Positions 43,699-55,443 of a stretch of DNA of 64,000 nt are shown piece after piece. The notes beneath the pieces are model-generated. The model was not told the origin of the DNA, did not search any database, and saw only the letters and a list, made by a program, of their open reading frames with translations. The DNA is taken from the NCBI RefSeq assembly GCF_910592395.1, contig NC_088323.1:13379501-13443500 (forward strand), given 5' to 3'. How positions within the stretch are numbered: the stretch's first letter is position 1; every line of letters begins with the position of its first letter. The translations under genes and the position numbers were made by a program. This DNA is from Lineus longissimus (Eukaryota; Nemertea; Pilidiophora; Heteronemertea; Lineidae).

Positions 43699-45281
43699 AA
43701 AGTCACAACCTGGGGACAAAAAATAAATGTGATTTAGACTTCGCATTCCTTTGAAGTGTAGGTTGCAACATCCCAGGCCATTGATGCATGCATGGTCACA
43801 ACATAGGGGCAACCGGGAATCATGGCAAGGATTTTTACAACCATTCTTTTGAGGTGTAGATTGTGATGTGAGGGAAGTGTCTTGATCTCTACATAAAATT
43901 CCTTCGACATGGTGCAACAAACCAGTCCAGTAGATATATACATGGTCATAGCATACGGCATCGAGACAACCAGTATGCAAGATTACGGCCAGGCCCAAGG
44001 GGTATGACCGATCAGCACTAAGAGTAAAAACGTAAAATGCAATAATATCTTTTTAAACTAACTGCCACAGTAGGTTTATTTATTCAGTCTTTTTGAAGTA
44101 AAAGTATTACAGTGAAAAGAACGAAATACGGCTGGAATATTATACTGGTTAGTCTTCGGACGGCAAATTCAGCACTGCACCGATGTCAAGGTTAAGACGG
44201 TTATACGACTTTGCCTCATCAGCTCCTCGTGGTCAAGGCTCATATATCCGTGACTGATGCGGTCGCAGAACAGAACAGATGCTGATCATCCCCGTCACTG
44301 CGTCAGGCTGTAAAACAGAGCGAGGAAATATTTTAACTTCACCAGAAGTTTTATCATTCATTATTCAGACCAACAGACACTGACTACCTGCTAATAGTCT
44401 ATGAATTTCATTGTCATAATTCAGAACAAACACTAATTATCACCTTTGCTGACCAATATTTTCAGAAGGTGTGTACATTCGTGTGTCCATTTACACTGCA
44501 CGTGTATACGTGCTTTACTGTACATTTCTACAGGAGTGAGCAGAATGTACAGAAAAACGATCTCCAAAACTGTTGCTTTCAGCACTCGCGACACGTTAAG
44601 CGAGGTTTTAGCAATTATTTTCAGTAAAGGTATATCTCATGTGTAGAGTCTGGGTGATTTTCAGACATTCTTAGGAGTTTAAGGCGCACAGTTTGATGAA
44701 ACTTGCCCGAATTCGTAATTTTTTTGATGAATGTATATCCGCCATTACGGGGATCTGGAAACTTTCGGATGACAAGTTTGCCTCAAAAGATGGACGTGCT
44801 CCCTATAATCACCCAAACTAACAGCGAATATATATTCTTAAGATCCTTTTCTTGACCTCTGATGAGTTAATTTTGTCTGATGCAGTGTTTCAACACAAAT
44901 TTGAGGGCGATTACAATCACGAAAAAATCACACTCACCCAGTCTAGAATGCGTAGACGAAATGTCTGTTGGCTCTTCCATGTAGCGGGTATCCTCCCACC
45001 TGTTCAGGTCGGGACAGATCAACGTTGAGCAACTTGCCTAATCGGTAAAAACGCGGGAGGCAGTGCTATTACCGGAACGGTTCAGAACCGGCGATTTTCA
45101 TCAAAAATCACCCGAAAACTAAAAAAGTAAGCAACGGCTGCAAAAATAAAGTACACGTTGTTCGTTAGCAGGTTATGAAACGTAACCTAACCAAATTTCA
45201 GTACGTTCCGTGCGGCAGTTTTGGAGATACGTGTCGAAAACCACATCCCTCGGGTCCTGGCGATCGGCTCAGTAAAAACAA
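43699..45281. other. no gene or bounded repeat recognised
   Basis: This intronic sequence has short frames only. Two diverged GTGTAG(G/A)TTG-type blocks at about 43756 and 43854 hint at an old local repeat. Confidence 0.4.
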
Positions 45282-45315
45282 TAGACCATATCCACGGAGT
45301 TGTGGATATGGTCTA
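45282..45315. repeat. 14-bp perfect stem hairpin
   Basis: TAGACCATATCCAC and GTGGATATGGTCTA are exact inverses around the loop GGAGTT. Confidence 0.88.
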
Positions 45316-45317
45316 AT

Positions 45318-45775
45318 TAGATGGCTGGACTACCAACACTTCATTGACTGGACTATACGTGACTCTGACACCCCTGACAATCATCTTCAACAGACTCTGC
45401 AGGATAAAAACTAACAAGAAGGCTCCACTACATCTTAACTACACCCAAAAAACCTCCAAACCTTTTACGTTAGATGACTGGACTAACCAACCCTATATTG
45501 ACTGTACAGACAACTCTGAAACCCTGTCAATCTATCCATCTTCGGCAGACTCAGCAGGATAAAAACTGACAAGCAGTCTGCGACATCATCGGTGAGACGC
45601 CAGCGGAGCTCATAACAGATTCTAAGTTTGTGTCATATGACTGGACTACTACACCTACATTGACTGGACTATACAAGACTCGAAACCGGTGACAGTCTAT
45701 CCATCTTCAACAAACTACCGCAACAAACTCTGCAGGTTAATACTAATAAGCATCTTCGGTAACGAGATGCCGCAG
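45318..45775 (+). repeat. three imperfect tandem units of about 150 bp
   Basis: Each unit contains GA(T/C)TGGACTA, an ATTGACTG block, ACTCTG(A/C)AAC or a similar block, and ends near CTGCAGGATAAAAACTAACAAG or a variant. Divergence between units is high, so this is an old repeat. Confidence 0.65.
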
Positions 45776-48452
45776 GAACAACCAACAGTTGCCAAGTTCA
45801 CCATGTGTTCGACCTGATTTAGCGTCTCCCCATGTTAACTTTATTCACATAATGCAAAATGACATTAACGAGGGTTCGATTACCGCTCAAATTGGGTCTG
45901 TGTACCTAGCTAAATGCGCTAACCGTGCTAACGAAGCTAGCAAACATTCATGTTGTTAACCCTCTACCATCTCGAACAGGCCGTTATTGAGAAAAACGTG
46001 CATGACGTGCAAGAGAGTTATCTTCAAGCAATCAAAGACAGAAGTCCAACCTCGCCATTAAGGACACTCTCGGGACTGACAAGTGCTGTCCTTAATAGAG
46101 AGATGTCCTGATTAGAGAGGTCAAATTGAATGGAAACAACCTGGTCATTTTGGACAAAAACTAGTGTCCTTGATAGGTAGTGTGACCTTTGTAGAGAAGT
46201 TTCTTCTAAAGGAAGGTTCAACTGTACTCATAATGGCTTGATCGCGTCTAACTATGGTCACGTGATAGCTATCCTACTCGATATTAGGGAGTTTTCGCAG
46301 AGTAACCAAAACGTCTATGCAGATGCCTACAGCACATTACGATATCCTGGTAATGACATTGGAATAGGCGTTCGTGTTGACGTTCCGTTGCGTTTTGCGA
46401 AAACACCCTATAATCAACAAATCCTGATGCCCCAAACTTCGCAATTCGCTATTCCTTTGCAATTTGTCGCTAAATGTCCAAGATAACCACTGGAAATCAG
46501 TCCCCATACCACGGACATAAAAGGAAGGAAACATAAAACCGCCGACAATACTGTAGATTTTTGCTACATAGACCGAAGGAGATTTGAATAAACTAACAAG
46601 AATAGACGGGCCTTATCACAAAGAAATCAACCTATAATTTAAAGTAATCATCTTGTCTTGATGAAAATAGGAGGTCAGGACTCGCAGTTGTGGAATGCGC
46701 ATGCGTTACATTTGTATATGTGTTTTGCGCATGCGTTAGTTTTGAATGGCACCTGTAATATTTGGAGAATACATATTTTTCGTTTGCATTTAGAGACCCA
46801 TGGCACAGGCAAACAATAGGCCAATCGCGAGCGTAAAATAAAATTCCTGGAGAATTATCGAATATTACGCGGGGAGTGTTTACCTGTAAGACGACACTGT
46901 TAACCCTCCAACCATACGGGGCAAGTTCTGTCAAAATTAATCACTTTTGCGATGTGTTCTACATCTCCGACAATCGACACAATCACTTCATCACTATCAG
47001 ATCATGACATACAATTAAATACCCCAATAAATGTTAAAAAAGTGACACCAATATCTAGCACAAACAACTTGAAACACTTTCGGACAGTTTATCTGAAATT
47101 TTCCATTGATTATCTTTAATAAAACATCATTTGAACTAGGGCCTGTCAATCAAAGTCCTGATCATTAAGTCCATTCAGTGCAACAAGAACAATCTGTCGC
47201 GTGTATTAAGTACAGAAAGAGTATTGGTGACATTTCAAGATATTTTGTGATCAATCATAGTTGCGTTTTTAGTTAATTTGACCCAATATATCAGTGTATT
47301 GTATATGGTCTGTACACACCATTTTTTGTCATTTTGTGCTGGGTTTCTTAAAGGCGCCAATTGATTTTTCATGTTGTCATTTCGTCCAAAGATATCGGTC
47401 ATCGATTCTCAAGTGGGTCGCATAGACGCCTTTTGTTTTATTTCTAGAGCATAAAAATACACCAATGCGGTTGACCGCAGCTAAGATGATATTATGAATG
47501 TGAAGGACCGGCTTAAATCCGTACTCACAGTATAAAGCGGTATATACAATTGTAGCAATAACAAAAATATAGCCCATACAGTGTACAAAACAGCTGGCAG
47601 TACAACGATTAATTGTACCACCCTACCTTATATATTTTTGGGTTGACTTTATCGGGGTTTTCAGCTCTAGATTCTATTTTTGTAGCAAGATAATTCTTTT
47701 CAGTACGGGTCTAAAATCTATCGGATACATAGCCAATTTTGTAAAAAGAGAGAGTAGACCTTGATTGGTAAATGTTTCATCCTAATGTTGCGCCATACTT
47801 TGTGTGCGTTACGAACAAAACTAAAAATAGATCAAGATAGTTTCAATTTCAGCCGCAGAGCGCTAGAGTCGCCCGTTGTTGTTGTTGCTGGTGTATTTGT
47901 TACGAATGGGCATTGGGCCGGGCCGCAACCTGCTCAATTGGAAGAATTCAAAGTCCATTTATCACGTGCTGTTTCAGTCCAATGAATTTCCCCGACAAAA
48001 ACAAAGGCAGTATCTTGTCATGGCACCGTAACTCGTCCCCAGTGTCGCATGATGAGTCAGAATGTAAACAAAGAGATGAACAGTCTGGTGGCTGATAACA
48101 TTTGATGCGAGACAGGTGCACCGACACTCCCAAGTGACAAAAGCCTTGTCTAGTACTTGTGTTGTTGTGTGATCGGGAAGGACTACAACTACACACAGGC
48201 GAGGATCCAAGAGCACAAGACGACCCCCCCCCCCAACCCCGCCCACCCCCATCTATTTCATGGAAATATTTTAAATTAATCATATTTTTTAACGAATTTT
48301 GCAGTACCACAGTGCACGCCCCCTCTTGTTGTGGCATCATGGATCCCCTAGGAGCAGCCACTTCTTTAAAAATATTGGAGGCGATTTCAAAATGGTTTTT
48401 CCGATCGAAATGATAGCCTCACTGACCAATTAAGAGACGGATATACAAAATG
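45776..48452. other. no gene recognised
   Basis: This is intronic sequence. Two TGCGCATGCG motifs (46696-46705 and 46726-46735) lie 30 bp apart, and a segment at about 46335-46410 resembles the hairpin repeat at 23.84 kb. A C run lies at about 48224-48232. Nothing else has clear boundaries. Confidence 0.4.
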
Positions 48453-48716
48453 GAGTAAAGTAAAGTAAAGTTTGTTTATCATAGTGTCACCCCTAATGAA
48501 AGGACAAGCCAGCTTTTGGCTTATGAGACACTCTTTACTTCCAAACTCCTATCTCTAATGCCAGGCGCCTGGCGAGAAGGCAGTTTGTACCCTATTTAAC
48601 TAGCTGGCGGCTAACCAACCGGCCGCATCGGAAAGAGGTTACCAGCGGGCCTCGAACCTCGAACTCGGCCTTCCGTTCACGAGGCGGGTGCCTTAACCAC
48701 TCGGCCATCGCGATCG
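48453..48716 (-). mobile_element. tRNA-derived SINE
   Basis: Read on the minus strand, the head contains an A box, TGGCCGAGTGGTTAAGG (plus 48691-48707), and a B box, GGTTCGAGGCC (plus 48648-48658). These are the internal RNA polymerase III promoter elements of a tRNA-Ser/Leu-like gene. About 180 bp of unrelated body follows, and the 3' end is an ACTTT repeat tail (plus-strand AGTAAAGTAAAG at about 48454-48470). It is a SINE inserted in BAMBI intron 2, in the same orientation as the gene. Confidence 0.82.
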
Positions 48717-49121
48717 GTATATTCGTTTAAGATGGTGTGGAGCGCCACGTAGTGTCTAAACCTTGCACTATTGGAAAGGGGGAAACAACAACAAAATGGA
48801 GAATACATTCTAAATGCTTACTCAGATTAAATATCCGACAGAGTTTTAAGTGAATTGAATTACGAAGCTAGGGCAACTGGAAGCTGCTGAATGATATCAT
48901 ACCGTAAAGAGATAACTCCATAAATGAACGACTCTCACCCTTCTTCAGAGATGTACAATGTCAGGCATTCATTGCGGTTTGTTCGTTTGTTAACAGGCGG
49001 CAGGTCGATCGCCCCACGATTATCTGCATACACTGATTTAAATGTAGAAGAATAGCAACCTAAAAGAGTCTTTTTATGGTGTTATCAATTCATTCTGCTT
49101 AATAATTCCCTTTTTGAGTAC

Positions 49122-49418
49122 GATTCTCCGCTTTTATTTCCATATCGACGCTGTCAACATTGTCCATATAATTACACATATCGTCTGGGCAGCACATGAG
49201 TATTGGCCACTCTTCCTGTCCGTTTCTGGCCTTGATAATATCTCCCCTCCCGCTGCACAAGTCCCTATCCCGCATCTGTAACAGGTCCACGCAACCGTGG
49301 GCGGAATTGGCGCTGTCACCTTCGTACGTCAGCAGACTGAAGCAGCGTCCCTCCTGTGACTTGCACATGTAACCCGTCTGAACGCATGATGGCGCGTTGC
49401 AGTAGCAACGTATTTCAC
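49122..49418 (-). CDS. BAMBI: BAMBI homologue, exon 2 (extracellular cysteine-rich domain)
   Basis: The exon follows a TATCTTTGCAG acceptor (minus strand) and begins by completing a Gly codon before EIRCYCNAPSCVQTGYMCK. It contains ten cysteines and ends its domain with CCPDDMCNY, the CC...CN box that marks TGF-beta receptor three-finger ectodomains. Order and spacing match the BAMBI ectodomain. The downstream donor is tentative: C|GTACTC gives the correct phase for exon 3 but is a weak splice site. Exon 1 with the signal peptide was not found in the window, so the gene probably extends beyond 50 kb or further right. The domain would bind or interfere with BMP/activin receptor complexes. Confidence 0.88.
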
Positions 49419-49496
49419 CTGCAAAGATAAAGAATTCAGAAATGTAAGTAAAGCTTTCGTAGTCAAGGAATGTATTCTACATTTTCACTGAATATT

Positions 49497-49700
49497 GCCA
49501 TTAACCTGGCTCGAAAATGCTGTAAACTCATTGAATATGGACATCCACCTGGCTCGCAAATGATGTAGACTCATTGAATTAGGCCAACCACTTGGCTCGC
49601 AAAAGCTGTAGAAGCATTGCATAAGGCCGTCCACCTGGCTCGCATATGCTGTAGACTTATTGAATATGGCCATCCACCTTGCTTGCAATTGCTGTAGACT
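49497..49700 (+). repeat. 43-bp tandem repeat, five units
   Basis: Units beginning CCTGGCTCGCAAATGCTGTA recur every 43 bp at about 49505, 49548, 49591, 49634 and 49677. They lie about 80 bp upstream (on the minus strand) of the BAMBI exon 2 acceptor. Confidence 0.88.
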
Positions 49701-50944
49701 GCGCTCACAGTTGAGCAGAGAGCTATACACGTCAGTTGGGATACAGATCACAAGAGTTCCGTTTCTATTTGCACTGCAGTGCATCTTCAGTTACTGTGAA
49801 TCAACGTATGTTACATCATTGCTGTTTTCACGAAGTGGTCAATCTGCAAGATTTCTGCCGTGAATTTGAGATTTGAGTGACCCGAACACAAGAGACTCTC
49901 GCTCGGCAGGCACAGACTCCACATTGCAGTCCCGCACTAACTGGCAATCACGTGGTCACCGGCCTGTCAAACCCGAAATGCAATTTGAAATTCTGGTGAA
50001 ACGAGTCGCCTTTGTTTCCTTTCTTGCCTGCCGTGCCAATCTGGCAGACGACAGCTGGCAGGAGACATGCATTGATAATTGGCCAATCATAATAATTTCA
50101 TAGCAATTTTATAGATTATTGAATGCTTTTTATTCTTTTTCACATCGTGACATGATGCAATGAATCATCAAGAATCGTTTGGCGACATTTTCGAGCGGAT
50201 ATGCGCATTGTCTGAATCTCCAACACTTGCGCAGCAGAGCTGGTCGCAGGTCGGTTCACTTCACGGCACCTGTTTTGTCAGCCCATTTTTCACCAGACTG
50301 CATGACACGACTTTCAAAAAACGATTTCTGATGGTCACCCTAAAACAAAATAACCTTAAGAACACTTTAAAATACTCAACACATGTAGGCCGATATAATT
50401 TCGACCGTTTCTGAAACATAGACAAAAGAAAAAGCCCCCTACAAGTCTCGCCTCTTTAGCCAAGTTTGAGCTTACCGCATGTTTTCTCATAAACCATTAA
50501 CAAACAACCGTTATTTATTTATTGTTTAATCCATATTTGGCATAATCGTCTGTCAACCTTGATGTTTGTCGCACAAATATGGCGGCAGGTTACTCCATTT
50601 TGGCGCCGCGAAGACGTCGTCGTAATTCTGTCGCTTCGGGTTGTGATATACAAGTTCGGCAGCGAAGCAGGCTAAACGAAGGGTATGAGAAGGCAAGGCC
50701 TGGTTTTTACACCGAAAACAGAGTTAGAATCTCCCCTCCCTTGGATTGATTGGCCAATGTGTGTGTGTGTGGGGGGGGGGGGGACTACGTACCAAGGAGC
50801 AGGGTGTCACCTATCTCCCCGAGCCGGTCAAGATTCCCTGGAGCCAAAGATACAAAATACAGAACATGGCATAAAGTCGTCAATCGGGAACTACAAACAA
50901 AGGAGCTTTGACACATCTCACCCCAGCATGTCAAAATTCCCATC
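49701..50944. other. BAMBI intron 1 or intergenic; possible short first exon at 50579
   Basis: A 56-codon frame at 50579-50749 (plus) begins at ATATGGCGGCAGG in a locally CpG-rich stretch and encodes MAAGYSILAPRRRRNSVA onward. It could be the first exon of an unrecognised gene, but no domain or clear donor supports it. A (GT)nG run lies at about 50760-50782. Confidence 0.25.
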
Positions 50945-51153
50945 TTAAAGGGCGACTCTAGGTAGAAGACATGGAGGCAAGATAAAGTTCACGAAGTCGT
51001 CAAGAGGAGTGTCTCCTATCTCACAGTTACATTGAAACTGTCCAGGCTCGTACAAGCAATATAAACACCTGAAGAAAACCCAACAAGTCCCCGAACCGCA
51101 CATAACATTCACCTCAGGACGACCAGTTTGACCACCTAGCTCCTGCCCTTTAA
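50945..51153 (+). mobile_element. MITE family 1, copy at 50.9 kb
   Basis: It starts TTAAAGGGCGACTCTAGGTA and ends with the inverse-like GCTCCTGCCCTTTAA. The interior shares GGCAAGATAAAGTT and CGTACAAG blocks with the copies at 18.6-21.9 kb. Confidence 0.68.
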
Positions 51154-51990
51154 CCGTCATAAGCTTTGAAATCGTTAAAGGGGCATTGCCTTGTGTACCA
51201 AGATGCTTTCGCACTGGGGAGGTAGTGCTAAAAGATGTCGCGCACAGAAAGGATGCAGAATTGGTTTGGGAAAAAAGGTTCAATCGAACGGTGCTCAATC
51301 CTTCTGCGTCTTATCTGCAGTCGCAACGAAACGTAACGCGCCGACAGACAATCTCAACATTAAGCCCGGTCTGAAGTCTAGCGTAACACGGCATTATTTC
51401 TCTATATATCTCGTAACTTAATTGCAGCTGTATCAGACAAATATATTTCTTATCTCGTAATCTACCATTAGGAGTGTTACGAGCGATAAAAGACTCACAA
51501 TACTGTAGTGGGATCAAACGGTATTATAAATACACTGCTAAGAGATATGCAATAATTTGTGCATCAACATTAGCGATATTTTCCAAGGCCATAACGTGTT
51601 CTGTGCAAAAAGGCATGGGTGGAAGGAGCCCTTTTGTTTATATCATGACGACAAACCGACAAACGTATTCTTCCGATGGTGCACAAAGCTTTTTACCCTC
51701 GATATACTCATCATCATCATTAACTAGGCCTCATCGTCGAGAATGTCTAACTCTCCAAGACAAATCCTGGGAGAAAAGGAGTTCCCCTGACAAAACCTTC
51801 GATTAAGCCGAAATAACTGCCATCCTAAGATTCCTGACGCAACACCAAACCACATCTGATAAAATCTCGGCCAAGTTCCAAACGAGCATGTTCTCCTGCC
51901 GAATGGATCATAGCAAGCCACGTTGCCGACAGCTTGAAGAAAAACATGGCTGGTACACCCCGAACTATTGTAAATAACCGTCTTTTAAGA

Positions 51991-53818
51991 GGGACCTGTT
52001 TCATAAAGCCTAATAAAGTACATTTAGCCCTAATGCTAGGATAAAGTCACTCCTTAAAGGAAAAACGCGTTTCATAAACGTGCCTTTAAAATATCTAGGT
52101 TAATGTTACCATTAAGAGTGTTTCAGGTAGTGGTTTTATCCTGTCTTTATTTTATTTGGTTCCTTTAAACCTGAAGGTAGTCTAGAGTTCCTTTAGTCGC
52201 GAGGACTTCGTCCAGGGTAGAAGCAGAATCACGTTGCGCTTGATTCAGGAACGGAATAGGCGAAACCTTCGACGGGAACGGGTATTCAGGGATCGATTCA
52301 ATCCGCTGGATACCATGAGAGATGATTTATTCATCAATAGATATCGTTTCCCGAACAACATATGTTTCGGTTTTGTCGCCAGCTGTCGGAGGAGTTGGAG
52401 CATCCTACTCAGAGAAATGACGCCCTCCCAGTATCATTGCAAGTGTGTATAGCATTACGATATTTCGCAACCGGGCATGAACAATCTAGTATCAGTAATA
52501 TTCATCATGTGAGCACTGCGACGATATCGAGGTGTATTGGCGCTGTGTCATCCGCGTTTGCAGCACGCATTGACCAACACGTTCACTTCGAGAGGGACCT
52601 CCAGAAGTTCAAAAGTAATTGGATCGATCGATGGGACCCATTGTCCTATACGCAAGCTTCACATCAACGAAAACGTGTATATCAATCGGAAAGGATACCA
52701 CAGCATTAATGTCATGCTAGTTTGTGATTGGGATATGATCATAAATAACTGTGTGGCACGTTTTCCAGGAGGGTCTCATGACGCCTTCGTTCTGCACAGT
52801 TCAGCCTTTGGCCAGGCATTTGAAAACAATCCACCGAATGGTTGGATGTTGGGAGACTCGGGGTATCCTTGCAAGAGGTGGCTTCTGACACCTCTTGCCA
52901 ATGCCCAAATCAGACAGGAAAGGGCATTCCAGCGGATGCAAATAAGAGCCAGATGCATCATAGAACGTTGCAACGATCTCCTAAAGCAACGGTTCAGATG
53001 CCTCCGCAAGGAGATTCAATACACACCACAAAAGGCAAGCATTATTATTCAGTCCTGCTGCCTGCTCCACAACATTGCTGTCCAGGATAGATTGCCCTTA
53101 GTGGAGGATTCAGATGACGATGACGATGATGACGAGGACTCTGACGATGACGCAGGGGATGATGACTTTCCTCCTCGAGACATGGATGTGAACGGCAATC
53201 AAATTCGCCAGCTTTTAATTGAGTTCTGAGTAGAACTCCACTAAAACATCAAATTCAGTATCAGTCCAATTGCGAGATCGCTGTCTCTTGGCCATGTTCC
53301 CGGTGTAACATCTGTGGTTGTTCCCCATGTTTCAGTGTTTCCAAACAATAGGCAGCTAGAGAGACCATGACTTTTCAATAGGGGGATACACAGAAAAACT
53401 CGTCAATCTATTTTTGAGCGTTCCCAAACAATGAGGGGAAACACTCAAAAACAGAAACACTCAAAAACATTACACCGGCACAGAGTTAATGCATGGAAAG
53501 GAAGTTTCGTATGTCGAAAGGGCATTCATATAGTGTATAGGAACCAAAGACACTGAAATTGACACATTTTGCCACGACTCGATCATGTATTACGAATCTC
53601 AACACAATAAATCACTCTGCGTTCGAGTTTGTTTTTTTTTCACCAATGAGGTACACCATACAATCATTTACTTATGGCAGGCCTGTTAAATTTAATGTTA
53701 TGGCAGAGTAAAAACGAGTTATGAAACGCTTTTAATACGCAGCTTTAAATAGACGTTATATCCTTCCTTTATGGTACCTTGAAGGATGTCTGTTAAAAAG
53801 TTTTATGAAACAGGCCCC
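51991..53818 (+). mobile_element. PIF/Harbinger element with broken transposase
   Basis: The ends are GGGACCTGTTTCATAAAGC (left) and the inverse, TTTTATGAAACAGGCCCC (right). A HARBI1-like transposase lies between them. The left and right subterminal regions also share AAACGCGTTTCATAAA/TATGAAACGC in inverse orientation. The target duplication is not clear. The region after the transposase (53230-53800) is non-coding. Confidence 0.75.
52234..53229 (+). pseudogene. HARBI1-like (DDE_Tnp_4) transposase, two frameshifts
   Basis: Three frame segments succeed one another: 52234 to about 52365, about 52365-52610, and about 52610-53229. The N-terminal part has RVFRDRFNPLDTMRDDLF and a helix-turn-helix-like region with SISNIHHVSTATISRCIG. 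Catalytic positions are D in GSIDGTHCP, D in MLGDSGYP and E in CIIERCNDLLKQRF, the DDE triad of PIF/Harbinger transposases. The C terminus is a long Asp/Glu tract. The two frameshifts near 52365 and 52610 make this copy inactive. The enzyme would cut at TWA targets, in keeping with the TTA/TAA-flanked MITEs at 24-26 kb, though those belong to different terminal families. Confidence 0.9.
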
Positions 53819-55130
53819 TGGCCCCATTGTTTGTGGTCGCAAACAAGACGATCTGGTTGTCGATCAGGGTTGGAGATAAAACCTGGCCTACTCGTATCGC
53901 TTGTCTTGAATATCGACACGTTCTCTGACAGGAATGTTGTTCAACTCGTCCTCAACAACTTTATCATTTTCATTCAAAATTAAAAATTTAGCGTCCCAGA
54001 TGTCATATCTCATCACTTCTGATGCACATAGTAGTCTGCACTCAGCTGACCAACCTGTCATGCTTATCGTGCTGATTTGCCAAACAATAGCTTGTTCCAG
54101 TTCTCAGATATATGGAACTGACTAACGGCCTCAGCAAGACCTATTTTGACTTATCAGTATATCGTGACGTTGGTCTGGCGTCCTTGGCCTGACCACTTTT
54201 ATCACTTCTTGTACCGACACGATCTCGTAAGATAGTTATATGTGTGCTTATTCTAAAACACTATCACAAGTAAGATCAGGATTGTGCAGGTGAGGATACA
54301 GGTATAGTTAGGACGGACTGTATTTCATTTGCAGACCAAAGTGATATTTTGATGCGTTGTGTAACAAGAAAACATAATTTCTGAACTTCACAAGACGAAG
54401 TCTTACCAAGGAATGTTTATCATGAGATTGAAGTCGATAACATCACAAATCAGGAAATAACAAGCCTCGGTAAGCCTCAGTTTAGCAGCCATCTTGGAAA
54501 ATATCAGTGTTACGTCTAGCAATACATGTATCATCGCCATATCGTGCGTATTATCGCCATTTATGTCATGACGTTAATTCCCAATAAATACGCACAACTA
54601 AGACGACTTGGTGATAAAGTGGAGATTGACTGTAATGCCACTCGTTGGTGACTGCAGAGATAAGCCTAAGTGGTTATTTTTCTGGTACCGCGAGTACAGC
54701 CTGGTCTACACCATCAAGCTTGTCCGAAACTTTCGTGAAACTGCAACATGAAATTGATTTTTCTTTTGAAAATTTCGCAGTCGCTTCTAGTGTAGACAGG
54801 GGTGAAAAATGTTAGAAAAAAGTAACATGTTTAAAGAGTAAGTAGATTAGAGCCACACTGCTTTTCATTACTGTAGTCACAGTGAGCATTTAAAACGAAA
54901 CAGAAACTTCTGAGCGGATTTCAGGTCGTATATGAATTCTATGGGCCCCTTTTACGTTTGGCTGGCCATTCCTGCCAAAAAAGGCTCCACATCACTAATT
55001 GACCAATCAGCGTAGATCGCATAGGAAAGTAGTACTTTAAGAAATCAATGCGTGGTCTCACTGTCCAGTTGGGGTGCCATCTGTGCTATCAGAATATAGT
55101 TTCTCTTATATCATGAATCGAAGTTGTTTC
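53819..55130. other. no gene; one short MITE-like unit
   Basis: The only bounded structure is at about 54698-54802, where AGCCTGGTCTACAC and the inverse-like GTGTAGACAGG flank about 80 bp. These ends match the Harbinger-type MITEs at 24.2-25.3 kb, so it is a short or truncated family member. Confidence 0.5.
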
Positions 55131-55199
55131 TAGCGAACATTCTGATGAACTTTGAGCCTCATATGTTCACCAGCGTTTATTTTGGGATCCAATTAACCC

Positions 55200-55443
55200 G
55201 CTGAGCCGTGAAACGTGATGGACACGTGAAAGTAAGGGAAAAACGACCCCAAAACTTCAGACCCCCCGAACCCTGAAATTATCATGGTCATGACCTGTCT
55301 AAAATTCTATGGAATTATGCCCAGCTGGGTGTGGTTTTTCTGCCCCGCAAATATTAGGTTCGAGTGAGATATTGGGAAAAAGTTATGGCAGTTGATGTCT
55401 AAAGAAAAATGGCTTCAAATCTATAAGTGGTGTGTAGCCAAAA
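55200..55443 (+). repeat. diverged older copy of the 460-bp MITE
   Basis: The segment shares, in order, ACTTCAGACCCCCC, a block near ATTATCATGG/ATTATGCATA, and a final GGCTTCAAATCTATAAG...GTAGCC with the adjacent intact MITE, but is strongly diverged. It abuts the intact copy directly. Confidence 0.45.

Larger units (their letters stand above)
41460..49121 (-). other. BAMBI intron 2 (about 7.7 kb)
   Basis: This is the interval between the exon 2 donor (tentative) and exon 3 acceptor. It contains an imperfect 144-bp-offset duplication at 42340-42545, an inverted-end element at 43127-43698, a hairpin and repeats at 45282-45770, a tRNA-derived SINE at about 48453-48716, and otherwise unassigned sequence. 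No additional exon was recognised. Confidence 0.65.

Noticed and set aside
48640-48716. Functional tRNA-Ser or tRNA-Leu gene on the minus strand
   Set aside because: The A and B boxes are good, but the sequence continues into a SINE body and an ACTTT-type tail, and the anticodon arm does not look intact.
50471-50500. BAMBI exon 1 ending at the TGCG|GTAAGC donor (minus strand)
   Set aside because: The phase fits exon 2, but the upstream frame is only a few codons after an in-frame stop and encodes no signal peptide.
52234-53229. Domesticated HARBI1 host gene
   Set aside because: Two frameshifts, and element-type inverted ends close on both sides, show a decayed transposon copy instead of a conserved host gene.
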